Assembly (NCBI RefSeq): GCF_002287135.1 | Contig: NZ_NESU01000004.1 | Span: 47,686 to 111,685, forward strand | Source: Helicobacter sp. TUL | GTDB taxonomy: Bacteria; Campylobacterota; Campylobacteria; Campylobacterales; Helicobacteraceae | Direction: 5' to 3' | DNA length: 64,000 nucleotides | Shown here: positions 37,254 through 46,519 of the stretch, in pieces | How the letters are laid out: each line of letters opens with the position of its first letter | Numbering within the stretch: position 1 is the stretch's first letter | Notes under the pieces: generated by a model | Database searches by the model: none | What the model was told of the DNA's origin: nothing | Seen by the model: only the letters and a program-made list of their open reading frames with translations | Position numbers and translations under genes: made by a program

Positions 37254-38445
37254 AATAATCAAACTCCTTTAATGTGCGAAAATTACCATTTTCTATCACG
37301 CCCAAAGAAGGCAATGGCACACCATTAAATGTATTGTTTTTTACAATCGTATAATGCAACATATCTTCAAAAATAATCTTATCTCCAATCTGTAGTGGCG
37401 TATCAAAACTAAAATCCCCAAGCACATCACCAGCTAGACAAGTAGGTCCCCCAAGTCGATAGCGATATGCACCAACATTTTCCCCCTTATCAGATTCAAG
37501 AACTCCATTGCTAAGCTTTAGGGCACTTGGTCGATAAGGCATTTCAAGACAATCAGGCATATGCGCACTAGCGCTTGTATCAAGAATGGCGATGTTTCCT
37601 TGATTTTGCACTATATCCACAACTTCACTAATAAGAAATCCAACTTGCCACCCTACCGCCTCTCCAGGCTCCAAAAAGACCTCTACTCCATATGTTTGCC
37701 TAAAGTCTTGCACAAGTTTTACTAGCAACTCTACATCATAATCTTCACGCGTGATGTGATGCCCACCACCAAAATTTACCCATTTTCTACCATTCAAATA
37801 TGCTCCAAAATATTGTAAAAAATGTAGCAAAGTTCGTTGCAGTGCGTCAGCATTTTGCTCACAATGTGTATGAAAATGCAATCCATCAATGCCATCTAAT
37901 CCGAATTCTTGCACACCCCTTTCAAACTCACTAGGAATAATACCAAGTCGAGAGTTTGGCGCGCAAGGATTATAAATTTCAGGGCTAACCTCGCTATATA
38001 GGGGATTTACACGCAACCCAACGCTAATATAGCGCGTCGGATTGGCGTGATTATGCGCTTGGATAGCAGGATAAAATTTTTGCCATTGCGCAAAAGAATT
38101 AAAAATAATGTGTGTGGCATAAGGTAAAAGAGAATCTACTTCTTTGTATGCAGGGCTAAATACGCATACTTCTTTATTTTGCTCTCTTCCACCTACTTCT
38201 TCATACGCTAAACGCGCCTCATATAATCCACTTGCGGTGCTTCCACTCAAAGCCTCACGCAATTCCTCAAAGCAACGCCAAAATGCATAGCCTTTAAGCG
38301 CAAGGAGAATCTTTGCGCCGCTTCGATGTTGCACAGATTCTAAAAGAGCAAGATTTGCAATCAATCTATCACGCTCTAGCACATAACAAGGCGTAGCAAT
38401 CGCATTTAGGCAATCTGGCGACACACGCTTACTAGCTTCTTTCAT
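37231..38445 (-). CDS. nspC: Carboxynorspermidine/carboxyspermidine decarboxylase
   Basis: 404 aa. A fold III PLP decarboxylase: K51 in LLALKGYAFW, GLHFHTHCEQNADAL, WVNFGGGHHITREDYD, FLEPGEAVGWQVGF, and GPTCLAGDVLGDF near the end, which is typical of NspC rather than LysA. Last step of the spermidine route through carboxyspermidine found in gut epsilonproteobacteria; the partner dehydrogenase gene is not in the window. Confidence 0.9.
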   Translation of the reverse strand: MKEASKRVSPDCLNAIATPCYVLERDRLIANLALLESVQHRSGAKILLALKGYAFWRCFEELREALSGSTASGLYEARLAYEEVGGREQNKEVCVFSPAYKEVDSLLPYATHIIFNSFAQWQKFYPAIQAHNHANPTRYISVGLRVNPLYSEVSPEIYNPCAPNSRLGIIPSEFERGVQEFGLDGIDGLHFHTHCEQNADALQRTLLHFLQYFGAYLNGRKWVNFGGGHHITREDYDVELLVKLVQDFRQTYGVEVFLEPGEAVGWQVGFLISEVVDIVQNQGNIAILDTSASAHMPDCLEMPYRPSALKLSNGVLESDKGENVGAYRYRLGGPTCLAGDVLGDFSFDTPLQIGDKIIFEDMLHYTIVKNNTFNGVPLPSLGVIENGNFRTLKEFDYFDYKQRN

Positions 38446-38467
38446 TATAATGATATATACACAAAAA

Positions 38468-39430
38468 CTATCGAAGCATAAGATGCTTGATAGCTGCTTC
38501 TATTTGCACAGGATTGGATTTGGAGATAAATTCATCAGCATTAAGACTGCGTGCCATATCTTCGTTACTGCTACCACTCATAGAGGAATTAACTACGATA
38601 GGAATATGTGCTGTTGCGGCATTTGCTTTGACTTGTTTAATCACCTCAAATCCGCTCACTTCTGGCATTTCTAAGTCTGTGATAATCATACCTATGCTAC
38701 TAATATCTGTCGTAGGGGCAAACAGATAATCTAAAAGTTTTCGTCCATTCACAAAATCATAATGCACAACGCCTATGCGATTTAGAATTACTTGCATTGT
38801 GCGTAAAACACTTGGGCTATCATCTGCAAGTAACACGGACTTGGTCGCTTGGACTTGTGAAACTTTTTTCATTTCATCTTCTTTTTCTTTTTCTATCCAT
38901 GGGAATACATCGGTGAGCATTTTTTCAATATCCACCACTTGCACCAAGCGTCCATCAAAATATCGTGTGCGACTTACTAGCTTGCCATTTTGTCCATTGC
39001 CCCCTACACCTACGCTTTGCTCAATTTCTGTCCATTTTTTATTGAGGATTCTATCAGCTTCATAGATTCTCACGCCTATTGTCCATCGTGAAAATTCACA
39101 AATCATAATAATGTCATCTTCACCTTTGTTGCGTTTAATAGAGTATTGGCGTAGATCTCTATCTCTCTGTCGAGGATCGTAATAAAACCATTTTTTCATA
39201 TCAATAAGAGGGATAGTAAGATCCCTAATAGTAATCAACCCCTCCACAAGTGCATTTGGTTCGTGGCTTATGATTGTAAGCGCACCATTATATTTGATCA
39301 CCTCACGAATCTTAAAAACATTCACCGCATACAAATCGCGGTCTTTCTCTAAACGAAAGCACAAAAGCTGCAATTCGTTATTTTTATGTAGGCTGGTTAC
39401 TTGATCGATTTTAGACATACTAGCAGACAT
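38468..39430 (-). CDS. cheV: Chemotaxis protein CheV
   Basis: 320 aa. N-terminal CheW-like domain (QLLCFRLEKDRDLYAVNVFKIREV; GLITIRDLTIPLIDM) and a C-terminal receiver domain (SVLLADDSPSVLRTMQ; phosphoacceptor in MIITDLEMPEVSGFEV; VNSSMSGSSNEDMARS; conserved K in EFISKSNP). It couples chemoreceptors to CheA and may buffer phosphate. Helicobacter have several CheV paralogues; which one this is cannot be said. Confidence 0.92.
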   Translation of the reverse strand: MSASMSKIDQVTSLHKNNELQLLCFRLEKDRDLYAVNVFKIREVIKYNGALTIISHEPNALVEGLITIRDLTIPLIDMKKWFYYDPRQRDRDLRQYSIKRNKGEDDIIMICEFSRWTIGVRIYEADRILNKKWTEIEQSVGVGGNGQNGKLVSRTRYFDGRLVQVVDIEKMLTDVFPWIEKEKEDEMKKVSQVQATKSVLLADDSPSVLRTMQVILNRIGVVHYDFVNGRKLLDYLFAPTTDISSIGMIITDLEMPEVSGFEVIKQVKANAATAHIPIVVNSSMSGSSNEDMARSLNADEFISKSNPVQIEAAIKHLMLR

Positions 39431-39497
39431 CTCTCACACGCCCCTTTCTAAAAAATTGCCTCGCATTGTAACACAACATCGACAAAAAATGGCTTAT

Positions 39498-40763
39498 TTA
39501 CTGACATAAATCAAGTGATTTAGCGTGTTTTAATAATTCTTCATCGCTAGAGAGACTTTCTTTTGGAATCTTTGCAAACACTTCTTTTGCCCTCTTGCAA
39601 TGTTTTTGCTTATAATATCCCCACGCCAAAGAATCCAAATATGCTATGTTACCTGGTGCAATTTCTAAGGCTTTTTGCACATAAGAGATACCTTTTTCGA
39701 CATCTAAATCCAAATCAATCAACAAAAATCCCATAAAATTATAAAACAATCCAAGATTCTCTTTTTGTAAGCTATCTGGCACACCATCTTTTTGAATAAG
39801 CTCGATTGCCTTATCCATATCTTGTAAGATAGGTAAAACTTTTTTAGAATCTGTTTTGTTTGTCAGAGTTTCAAACCTATAAAGCTGCGCAAACCCTAAA
39901 TATATAGATTCTTTAGAATTTTTATATATATCCAAAGCTGTTTTATAGGCATTGTTATAATCTTTTGTTTCCACATATAAACCAAAAAGCATTTTTGGAT
40001 CAAAAGGATACCTAGAGGCGATTTTTAATGCTTCATTGTATTTTTTGCGCAATGAATAAATATAAATAAGATTCTGTGCATTTGCTATAGTAGGATCTTC
40101 CTCATAGCGCTTTTTAAGAATAGATTCTAATTTATCCCCTTGCATAGCCTTAGCATAGATTTGTATCGCCATTGCGCATAATTCACCATCACACGCATTA
40201 TCCCTAAAATATGTATCAAGCAACGCTATGCCCTTTTGGAATTGCTGTGTTTGTCCATACAACACTGCAAGTCTTTGCAAGGCTTCTGGTGCTTTTGTCT
40301 CTTCATAGAGTGCTTGAAACTCATTAATAGCGCTCTGTAAATCGCCAAGATTGGCATAAATCACGCCCAAAACATTATGTATCATTGGCGTATCTTCTTG
40401 TGTGGCTATCATTTGCGCGATAGGCAAGGCTTTGTTTAAATCATTTGTTTTAAGATATACATCAAGGAGTGTTTTATTAATCTCTATGTCCTCTTGTTGG
40501 GTTTGTTGTTTATAATCTTGGATATAGCTTAAAATAATATGTGGCTGCTCAAAGCGACTTGAAAGCAAGATGCTTTCTTTGAGGTATTCAAGTTTTTTTG
40601 TCTCATCATACAATACAAGATACATATCACGTGCTTCTTGAATTTTGCCCTGATCTTGCAAATCCAATGCCCTAAACATATAATCTTCTTCATCAAATGC
40701 CCCAAATGCTACGCTCATAGCACACAATAAGCCTAGCAAGATTCTCAAAAACTTATGACTCAA
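39498..40763 (-). CDS. Secreted TPR repeat protein
   Basis: 421 aa. A signal-like start (LRILLGLLCAMSVAFGAFDEEDY), then a chain of TPR-like helices through the protein (for example NVLGVIYANLGDLQSAINEFQ and GISYVQKALEIAPGNIAYLD). It is probably periplasmic or membrane-anchored and mediates protein contacts; nothing shows a specific partner. TTG start at 40763 with AGGAG 7 nt upstream, overlapping the YkgJ-like gene by 11 bp, so translation is coupled. Confidence 0.75.
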   Translation of the reverse strand: MSHKFLRILLGLLCAMSVAFGAFDEEDYMFRALDLQDQGKIQEARDMYLVLYDETKKLEYLKESILLSSRFEQPHIILSYIQDYKQQTQQEDIEINKTLLDVYLKTNDLNKALPIAQMIATQEDTPMIHNVLGVIYANLGDLQSAINEFQALYEETKAPEALQRLAVLYGQTQQFQKGIALLDTYFRDNACDGELCAMAIQIYAKAMQGDKLESILKKRYEEDPTIANAQNLIYIYSLRKKYNEALKIASRYPFDPKMLFGLYVETKDYNNAYKTALDIYKNSKESIYLGFAQLYRFETLTNKTDSKKVLPILQDMDKAIELIQKDGVPDSLQKENLGLFYNFMGFLLIDLDLDVEKGISYVQKALEIAPGNIAYLDSLAWGYYKQKHCKRAKEVFAKIPKESLSSDEELLKHAKSLDLCQ

Positions 40764-41145
40764 AACACACTCCTATACATTCTTTTTGCAAACTCTTAGA
40801 ATCTTGTGATGTTAGATTCTCTTGTTTATAGCCCTCCCAAAATGGAAAATCTTTGCATTGCTTTGGGCGTTTGGCATAAATCCTACACTTTCCATTGTCA
40901 TAAAACACACAAGCTAAGCCATCATCACAAGGCTTTTCAATAAATGAAAACTTATACCCAATCTTGCGCACAAATTTGTGTGTGAATTCCTCAAACTCCA
41001 TTCCAAGCATATGGGCTATCTCAAGCATTTCTTGAATGCTCACAAAAACATATCCTTCGCTTCCTGTGCAGCATTTACCGCCACACACTTCGCACTTTTG
41101 TGTATCAAAAGAAAAATTAAATCCTTCCTTTTTAACGATACTCAT
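40753..41145 (-). CDS. YkgJ family cysteine cluster protein
   Basis: 130 aa from ATG 41145. Cysteines arranged as in the YkgJ/Fliw-like zinc- or iron-binding family (UPF0153): CEVCGGKCCTG near residue 15, CDDGLACVFYDNGKCRIYAKRPKQCKDFPFW in the middle, CIGVC at the end. Function unknown for the family. Overlaps genes on both sides (13 bp with the exported protein, 11 bp with the TPR gene). Confidence 0.82.
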   Translation of the reverse strand: MSIVKKEGFNFSFDTQKCEVCGGKCCTGSEGYVFVSIQEMLEIAHMLGMEFEEFTHKFVRKIGYKFSFIEKPCDDGLACVFYDNGKCRIYAKRPKQCKDFPFWEGYKQENLTSQDSKSLQKECIGVCFES

Positions 41146-42346
41146 CAAAACTCTTTCCAGAAAATTTATAGATTCTATTTGTATAATGCACCTGATTATC
41201 TAAAAATTGCTCACGAAAAAAACGCTCCTCATCAGAGAGTTGCGCCCCCAACAAAAGCTCTACGCCTATAGCAGTAGCATAACTCACCCAGTTATATTTC
41301 AAGTCTCTCCCCAACAAAGACGCATATTCCAAAAGTTGCGGATTAATATCAGAAATCACATTGATGACATATAATTCTTCTTTGCCACTATATTGCACAG
41401 AATTTAGCAATGCCCAATCATAATTTACTTGTGTAGAAAACATTTTTTTAGGCTTTATGGTGCTCACAAACATTTGCGAAAGCATAAGTCCTGTGCGTGC
41501 TCCAGAAGTATTAAATACTACGACATTGGATTGAAGGTAGGATTTTTGTTGTGCAAGTGTAGAGTTAAAACGCTTAGCTATCGTAGAATCTATATTTTGC
41601 TCATAAATAATATTTGTGTCTTTTACGCGCAAAAGCGATCCTAAATACTGCCCCATAGGAGAACTATCGTTATAAGCTACGATATTTTCACCTCGTGCAA
41701 GGTTTGCAATAAGCTCTATTTGACTTTCATAATCCACACCACCAAAATATAGATTCTTAGGAATCTTTATATCGCCTATTTGGTGAATGTTGATCGTAGG
41801 TAAATAGATTGGTATGCTAATTTTAATATTCTTTGCAAGCTCTATAGCACCTCTAGTGGTAAAGATTCCAATCACAAAGTCGCTTTGAGCATTGATAGCA
41901 CGCTGATATGCTTGCTCAATCGCTTGTGTGTCTTCTGTATCAGTATTAAATACCTCAAAGCTAAAATCCACACCGCGTGTCATAAGATATGAGAGGATTA
42001 TGTCAATACTTTCACTAAAATAACGCCCTATGACTTTTTTGGGCATTAAAAGCGCAAGTTTTACCTTTGCGATATTACCATTTGAGGCACTAGGTATATC
42101 AAGAATAGATAATTCTTGCAACGCCAAAGTAAGCTTAGATCGCAAATCAGAATCTTGCTCATCTTGGAATCTTCCAATAAATGAAAAATACAAGCCCTCT
42201 TCATAGAGTTTATTTAAGCATCGTTTATCGCACGAACGCACTTCAAAATCAATAATCTCTTGCTTAGGAAGAGGCAGAGGCGAGATAATATAACTCTTTG
42301 CCCACAACCCCATACACAACAAGCAACCTAAGACAAAAACCCTCAT
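41132..42346 (-). CDS. Exported protein with periplasmic-binding-like fold
   Basis: 404 aa with a signal peptide (MRVFVLGCLLCMGLWAKSY). The body has alternating segments such as KVKLALLMPKKVIGRYFSES, SDFVIGIFTTRGAIELAK, LYFGGVDYESQIELIANLA and NVVVFNTSGARTGLMLSQM, like type 1 periplasmic binding proteins or the LppC/LpoA group. I do not recognise a named family. It sits in an overlapping set with YkgJ-like, TPR and UDG genes (4-bp overlap upstream), but the shared job is unclear. Confidence 0.6.
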   Translation of the reverse strand: MRVFVLGCLLCMGLWAKSYIISPLPLPKQEIIDFEVRSCDKRCLNKLYEEGLYFSFIGRFQDEQDSDLRSKLTLALQELSILDIPSASNGNIAKVKLALLMPKKVIGRYFSESIDIILSYLMTRGVDFSFEVFNTDTEDTQAIEQAYQRAINAQSDFVIGIFTTRGAIELAKNIKISIPIYLPTINIHQIGDIKIPKNLYFGGVDYESQIELIANLARGENIVAYNDSSPMGQYLGSLLRVKDTNIIYEQNIDSTIAKRFNSTLAQQKSYLQSNVVVFNTSGARTGLMLSQMFVSTIKPKKMFSTQVNYDWALLNSVQYSGKEELYVINVISDINPQLLEYASLLGRDLKYNWVSYATAIGVELLLGAQLSDEERFFREQFLDNQVHYTNRIYKFSGKSFDEYR

Positions 42347-43020
42347 AATACTCCCTTAGCTACCAAAAGATGTTGCATAACTTGTGGCTTTAGTGATGGA
42401 TTACGCACAATCTCACCTAACGAATAGGTAAGCAAAAACGAGCGATTATTATGCCACAAGATTCTACCATAATCTCTAAAATCCCTCACACCCTCTAGAT
42501 TCTGTCCTAATATATATTGTGCACACTCTCGTCCAAAAAGCACAATCACCTTAGGCGCTATACATTCAAGCTGTTTATGCAAAAATTCCAAGCACATTGA
42601 GACTTCATCAATATGTGGGGTAGATTCTACAGGACATTTTAACAAAGAGAGAATCGAACAAGCTTGGGGCGACATTTTGAACACATGAGTAATCATATTT
42701 TGTAGCATAGTTGCACTTTTGTTAGGAGCAAAAACAAGTTGATTATGCGTAGATTCCACAAGAGGATTTGCTGTAATAAAACATATCAAGGCTCTAGGAT
42801 TAACAAAACCACTCACTCTTTTTGTGGTAAGCTTAGAACGTGCGCATAGACTACAAGAAGCAATTAGAGAATCCAACTCATCACCGCGCCCATTCATGAT
42901 AGAAGTCATTGAATGCGTTTTTTGTGGCATTTTTTCTTGGAGCTGTGTAAAATGCTCTCCGCACATTCTTTTGAGATATAGTCGCTTTAAAGCCAAAAGT
43001 TGCCAAATCCTCGCAGACAT
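42343..43020 (-). CDS. Uracil-DNA glycosylase family protein (family 4-like)
   Basis: 225 aa. After a 50-residue N-terminal extension come cysteines typical of iron-sulfur UDGs (IASCSLCARSK), an active-site region PRALICFITANPLVES, a middle block SLLKCPVES, PKVIVLFGRECAQYIL, and TYSLGEIVRNPSLK in place of the usual TYHPAALLRNP. The missing His-Pro in that second motif may mean altered activity. ATG at 43020 with AAGGA upstream. Confidence 0.75.
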   Translation of the reverse strand: MSARIWQLLALKRLYLKRMCGEHFTQLQEKMPQKTHSMTSIMNGRGDELDSLIASCSLCARSKLTTKRVSGFVNPRALICFITANPLVESTHNQLVFAPNKSATMLQNMITHVFKMSPQACSILSLLKCPVESTPHIDEVSMCLEFLHKQLECIAPKVIVLFGRECAQYILGQNLEGVRDFRDYGRILWHNNRSFLLTYSLGEIVRNPSLKPQVMQHLLVAKGVL

Positions 43021-43159
43021 TACAATCCTTGTGTAAGGTAAAATTCATACTACATATTATAGTGTAAGTTTTTGATTCTACACACTTTTTGAGCATTAGA
43101 ATCTATCAGAGATTTATCGCGATATATCGTGCAATATAATAATCGATACTACAATATGA

Positions 43160-43165
43160 TACAAT
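43160..43165 (+). promoter_or_regulatory. -10 promoter of the repeat-protein pair
   Basis: TACAAT about 53 bp before the first MORN-variant gene, in an A/T-rich stretch free of coding sequence. Confidence 0.45.
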
Positions 43166-43217
43166 AGTCTTACACGAAAAACAAAAACACCAAATACATC
43201 TATTATCAGGAGTTTGT

Positions 43218-44168
43218 ATGAAAAAGATTCTTTTATATGCTGTGGGTTGTGTGGTTATAGTGCTTTGTGTTGTGTGTTATTTTGCATTTACACAAACACG
43301 AGAGTTACAAGAGTGCAAAAATGAGCGAGATAAAATAAGTGGGTGTGTGGAAAAAGAGTATGTTGATGCATATGGTGCGAGATTATGGTTTGAGACTCCA
43401 TACAAAAATGGTAAAAAACATGGTATTGCAAAAAGGTATTATGAAAATGGGAAACTAGCGTCCGAGATTCCATATAAAAATGGTGAGCCACATGGTGCCC
43501 TAAAATACTATGATGACAATGGGAAACTAATGAGTGAGGCATCATATGAAAATGGTAAGCCACATGGTATGTTAAAAAAATATTATGAAAATGGGAATTT
43601 AGTGCGTGAGACTCCATACGAAAATGATAAAAAACATGGTGTGGAAAAAGAGTATTATGAAAATGGGAATCTAAGGTCTGAGACTCCATTTGAAAATGGT
43701 GAATGGCATGGTGTTGCAAAAGAATACTATGAAAATGGGAATCTCAATTATGAGATTTCATTTGAAAATGGTGAGCGACATGGCGTAGAAAAGTGGTATT
43801 ATGGAAATGGGAATCTAAAACATGAGGTTCCGTATGAAAATGGAAAGCGACATGGTGTGGAAAAAGAATACTATGAAAATGGGAATCTATGGTATGAGAC
43901 TCCATATGAAAATGGTGTGCAACATGGTGTTACAAAAATATATTATAAAAATGGGAATCTAAAATATAAAACTCCATTTGAAAGTAATATGCGACATGGT
44001 GTGGAAGAAAGGTATTATGAAAATGGGAATCTACAAGCACAAATAACTTATGAAAATGGCAATATAGTCTCTGGTGTGTGTGGTGATGGTAAAAAGATTC
44101 CAAATATACAAGGGCTAGGATATTGGGGAGACATTCAAAACCAAATCTCTACAACCTGCAAGAAATAA
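43218..44168 (+). CDS. MORN-variant (YwqK-type) repeat protein, 10 units
   Basis: 316 aa. A hydrophobic N-terminal anchor or signal (LLYAVGCVVIVLCVVCYFAF), a Cys-containing segment KISGCVEKE, ten 24-residue units of the form YYENGNL..E.PYENG..HGV.KE (DNA period 72 bp, units from 43365 to 44085, the first degenerate and the last partial), and a tail SGVCGDGKKIPNIQG. Databases often name such proteins 'YwqK family antitoxin', but no toxin gene lies beside it. It is probably exported and surface- or periplasm-located. Its paralogue follows after 13 bp. Confidence 0.75.
   Translation: MKKILLYAVGCVVIVLCVVCYFAFTQTRELQECKNERDKISGCVEKEYVDAYGARLWFETPYKNGKKHGIAKRYYENGKLASEIPYKNGEPHGALKYYDDNGKLMSEASYENGKPHGMLKKYYENGNLVRETPYENDKKHGVEKEYYENGNLRSETPFENGEWHGVAKEYYENGNLNYEISFENGERHGVEKWYYGNGNLKHEVPYENGKRHGVEKEYYENGNLWYETPYENGVQHGVTKIYYKNGNLKYKTPFESNMRHGVEERYYENGNLQAQITYENGNIVSGVCGDGKKIPNIQGLGYWGDIQNQISTTCKK
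43365..44085 (+). repeat. Tandem 72-bp coding repeats
   Basis: Nine or ten in-frame copies of a 72-bp unit starting TATTATGAAAATGGGAA, at 43365, 43437, 43509, 43581, 43653, 43725, 43797, 43869, 43941 and 44013. The frame is kept in every unit, so copy-number change would lengthen or shorten the protein without breaking it. Confidence 0.9.
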
Positions 44169-44181
44169 TCAAGGAGTTTGT

Positions 44182-44601
44182 ATGAAAAAGATTCTTTTAT
44201 ATGCTGTGGGTTGTGTCGCGTTGTGTGCATGTATACAAGCACAAACATTACAAGAGTGCAAAAGTGAGCGAGATAAAATAAGCGGGTGTGTGGAAAAAGG
44301 ATACTATGAAAATGGGAATGTATCGTATGAGGCTCCATATGAAAATGGTAAGCAGCATGGTGTTGCAAAAGAATATTATGAAAATGGGAAACTAGCATCC
44401 GAGATTCCATATGAAAATGGTAAATTACATGGTGTTGTAAAACAATATTATGAAAATGGAAGCTTACAAGCACAAGTAACTTATGAAAATGGTAATATAG
44501 TCTCTGGTGTGTGTGGTGATGGCAAAGAGATTCCAAATATACATGGGTTAGAAGAACAGAAAGACATTATACACAAAATCTTCGAAAGCTGTAGAGAGTA
44601 A
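44182..44601 (+). CDS. MORN-variant repeat protein, short paralogue
   Basis: 139 aa. The first 40 bases of coding sequence and the ribosome site are nearly identical to the preceding gene (MKKILLYAVGCV), and so are the KISGCVEK segment and the tail SGVCGDGKEIPNI. It has only two full 72-bp units (44302, 44374) and a partial one (44446). The signal segment is shorter (ALCACIQA, a likely cleavage site). It is plainly a tandem duplicate with fewer repeats. Confidence 0.78.
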   Translation: MKKILLYAVGCVALCACIQAQTLQECKSERDKISGCVEKGYYENGNVSYEAPYENGKQHGVAKEYYENGKLASEIPYENGKLHGVVKQYYENGSLQAQVTYENGNIVSGVCGDGKEIPNIHGLEEQKDIIHKIFESCRE

Positions 44602-44660
44602 ATAAGGCATCTATCATATAATATTTTGTGAAATTATGACGCTTTTTATAAAAACTCCTA

Positions 44661-44666
44661 TATAAT
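44661..44666 (+). promoter_or_regulatory. -10 promoter of the biotin carboxyltransferase gene
   Basis: TATAAT 45 bp before the start codon at 44711, in the gap after the repeat genes. Confidence 0.55.
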
Positions 44667-44710
44667 AGTCTAGCCATGCAGTTTACAAATACACTTTGAG
44701 AGGTGAAACA

Positions 44711-46510
44711 ATGATAAAAATTACAGAGAATTCCTTGCGTGATGGACATCAATCACTTTTGGCTACAAGAATGCGAACACAAGATATGGTAGAGGCAGCC
44801 AAACTCTTTGAAAAAGTGGGCTTTTATAGCGTGGAAGTATGGGGTGGAGCGACATATGATGCATGTTTACGCTATACAAAAGAGGATCCATTTGAACGCC
44901 TAGCAACATTTAAAGATATTTTCAAAACCACACCATTACAAATGCTCCTGCGTGGGCAAAACCTCATCGGATATCGACATTATGCCGATGATGTTGTTCG
45001 AGAATTTATCACATTAAGCGCACAAGCTGGTATGGATATTTTTAGAATCTTTGATGCATTTAATGATGCGCGAAATCTTAAAACAAGTATAGAATCTATC
45101 AAAAAAAATAATAAACACGCTCAAGGCGCTATCTGCTATACAACTTCACCCATCCATACAACACAAGGCTTTGTTGTGTATGCTAAAGAACTAGTCAATA
45201 TGGGTTGTGATTCCATTGCTATTAAGGATATGGCGGGACTCATCACACCATTTAAGGCATATGAACTTGTCAAGGCACTTAAAGAAGAAGTAGGGGTTAG
45301 TATCAGCTTTCATACACACGCTACTGCTGGTTTTGCTTTTGGGGCACACCTAAAGGCTCTTGAAGCAGGAGTAGATGTATTGGATCTAGCTAACTCTGCC
45401 CTTGCTGAAGGCACAAGCCACCCATGCACACAATCTATGGTTGCCACACTCAAAGATACCCCTTATGATACTGGCTTAAAATTAGAACTTATGGAAGAGG
45501 CAAGTGAAATCTTGCGACGCAATCGCCGTAAATACGCAAAATTTGAATCTGTCTATAATCAAATCGATACGCGTGTGCTTCTCTCACAAATTCCGGGCGG
45601 CATGATTTCAAATATGGCAAATCAACTCAAAGAACAAAATGCCCTAGACAGAATGGATGAAGTGATGAAAGAGATTCCAAAAGTGCGTGAGGATTTTGGT
45701 TTTGTCCCACTTGTGACACCTTCTAGCCAAATTGTAGGCACGCAAGCTGTATTAAATGTGCTTATGGGTGAGCGTTACAAAACAATCACGACAGAAACAC
45801 GCAATATTGTTAAAGGGCTATATGGCAAAACACCAGCGCCTATCTCAAAAACACTTAGCGCAAAAGTGCTTGGCGATGCACAGCCTATCGATGTGCGTCC
45901 TGCGGATTTGTTGAGCGATGAATTGCCACAAGCTCGCATAGATTCTAAAGACTTTGCCAAAAGCCCAACTGATGTCATTTCATATGCTATATTTGGCAAT
46001 GTAGCCAAAACTTTTCTCCAAGAACGCAACCAAAATTGCCTACAACCTGAAGCACTAGAAAACTTTGAAGACAAAGGCGTGGATAAACTCCCAAAAGAAT
46101 TCGCTATCACCGTTAATGGAGAACAATATGTCATAAAAATCGAAGGAAGCGGAGAGAAAAATGAGGGTGTGCGTCCATTTTTTATGCGTATTGACGGAGA
46201 GCTTAGGGAAGTGTATGTCGAAAATCTCGATACCACACAAGACAAAGATTCCACACAACCCAAACCCACACGCACAGGTTTGCCACAAGCTACAGGCGTA
46301 GGACATGCACAAAGTCCAATGCCCGGCACACTTACCAAAATCAAAGTCAAGCAAGGCGATAGCGTAAAAGTCGGCGATACATTAGCAATCGTTGAAGCAA
46401 TGAAAATGGAAAATGAAGTGCTTGCCGCAGTTGATGGCGTAGTCAAAGAAATCTATGCCACCGAAGGTATGCAAGTAGGAACAGGCGCAGCGATTATGTT
46501 TATAGGCTAG
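44711..46510 (+). CDS. pycB: Pyruvate carboxylase subunit B / oxaloacetate decarboxylase alpha-like
   Basis: 599 aa from ATG 44711 (GAGAGGTG upstream). Carboxyltransferase domain ENSLRDGHQSLLATRM, then VEVWGGATYDACLRY and DMAGLITPFKA, the conserved-domain PYC_OADA region, and a C-terminal biotinyl domain SPMPGTLTKIKVKQGD with EAMKMENEV, whose lysine takes biotin. It either works with a separate biotin carboxylase (PycA) to make oxaloacetate or, less likely, with OadB/OadG membrane subunits; neither partner gene is here. I favour PycB by analogy with Campylobacter. Confidence 0.85.
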   Translation: MIKITENSLRDGHQSLLATRMRTQDMVEAAKLFEKVGFYSVEVWGGATYDACLRYTKEDPFERLATFKDIFKTTPLQMLLRGQNLIGYRHYADDVVREFITLSAQAGMDIFRIFDAFNDARNLKTSIESIKKNNKHAQGAICYTTSPIHTTQGFVVYAKELVNMGCDSIAIKDMAGLITPFKAYELVKALKEEVGVSISFHTHATAGFAFGAHLKALEAGVDVLDLANSALAEGTSHPCTQSMVATLKDTPYDTGLKLELMEEASEILRRNRRKYAKFESVYNQIDTRVLLSQIPGGMISNMANQLKEQNALDRMDEVMKEIPKVREDFGFVPLVTPSSQIVGTQAVLNVLMGERYKTITTETRNIVKGLYGKTPAPISKTLSAKVLGDAQPIDVRPADLLSDELPQARIDSKDFAKSPTDVISYAIFGNVAKTFLQERNQNCLQPEALENFEDKGVDKLPKEFAITVNGEQYVIKIEGSGEKNEGVRPFFMRIDGELREVYVENLDTTQDKDSTQPKPTRTGLPQATGVGHAQSPMPGTLTKIKVKQGDSVKVGDTLAIVEAMKMENEVLAAVDGVVKEIYATEGMQVGTGAAIMFIG

Positions 46511-46519
46511 ATTCTAGGT

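Noticed and set aside
43365..44085. Regular repeats that could suggest a CRISPR array
   Set aside because: The repeats are continuous coding units of 72 bp without spacers, and the frame is intact in each.
43288..44536. Histidine-rich antisense frames opposite the repeat genes
   Set aside because: They are mirror images of the 72-bp repeats (His from ATG/CAT overlap) and have no start signals.
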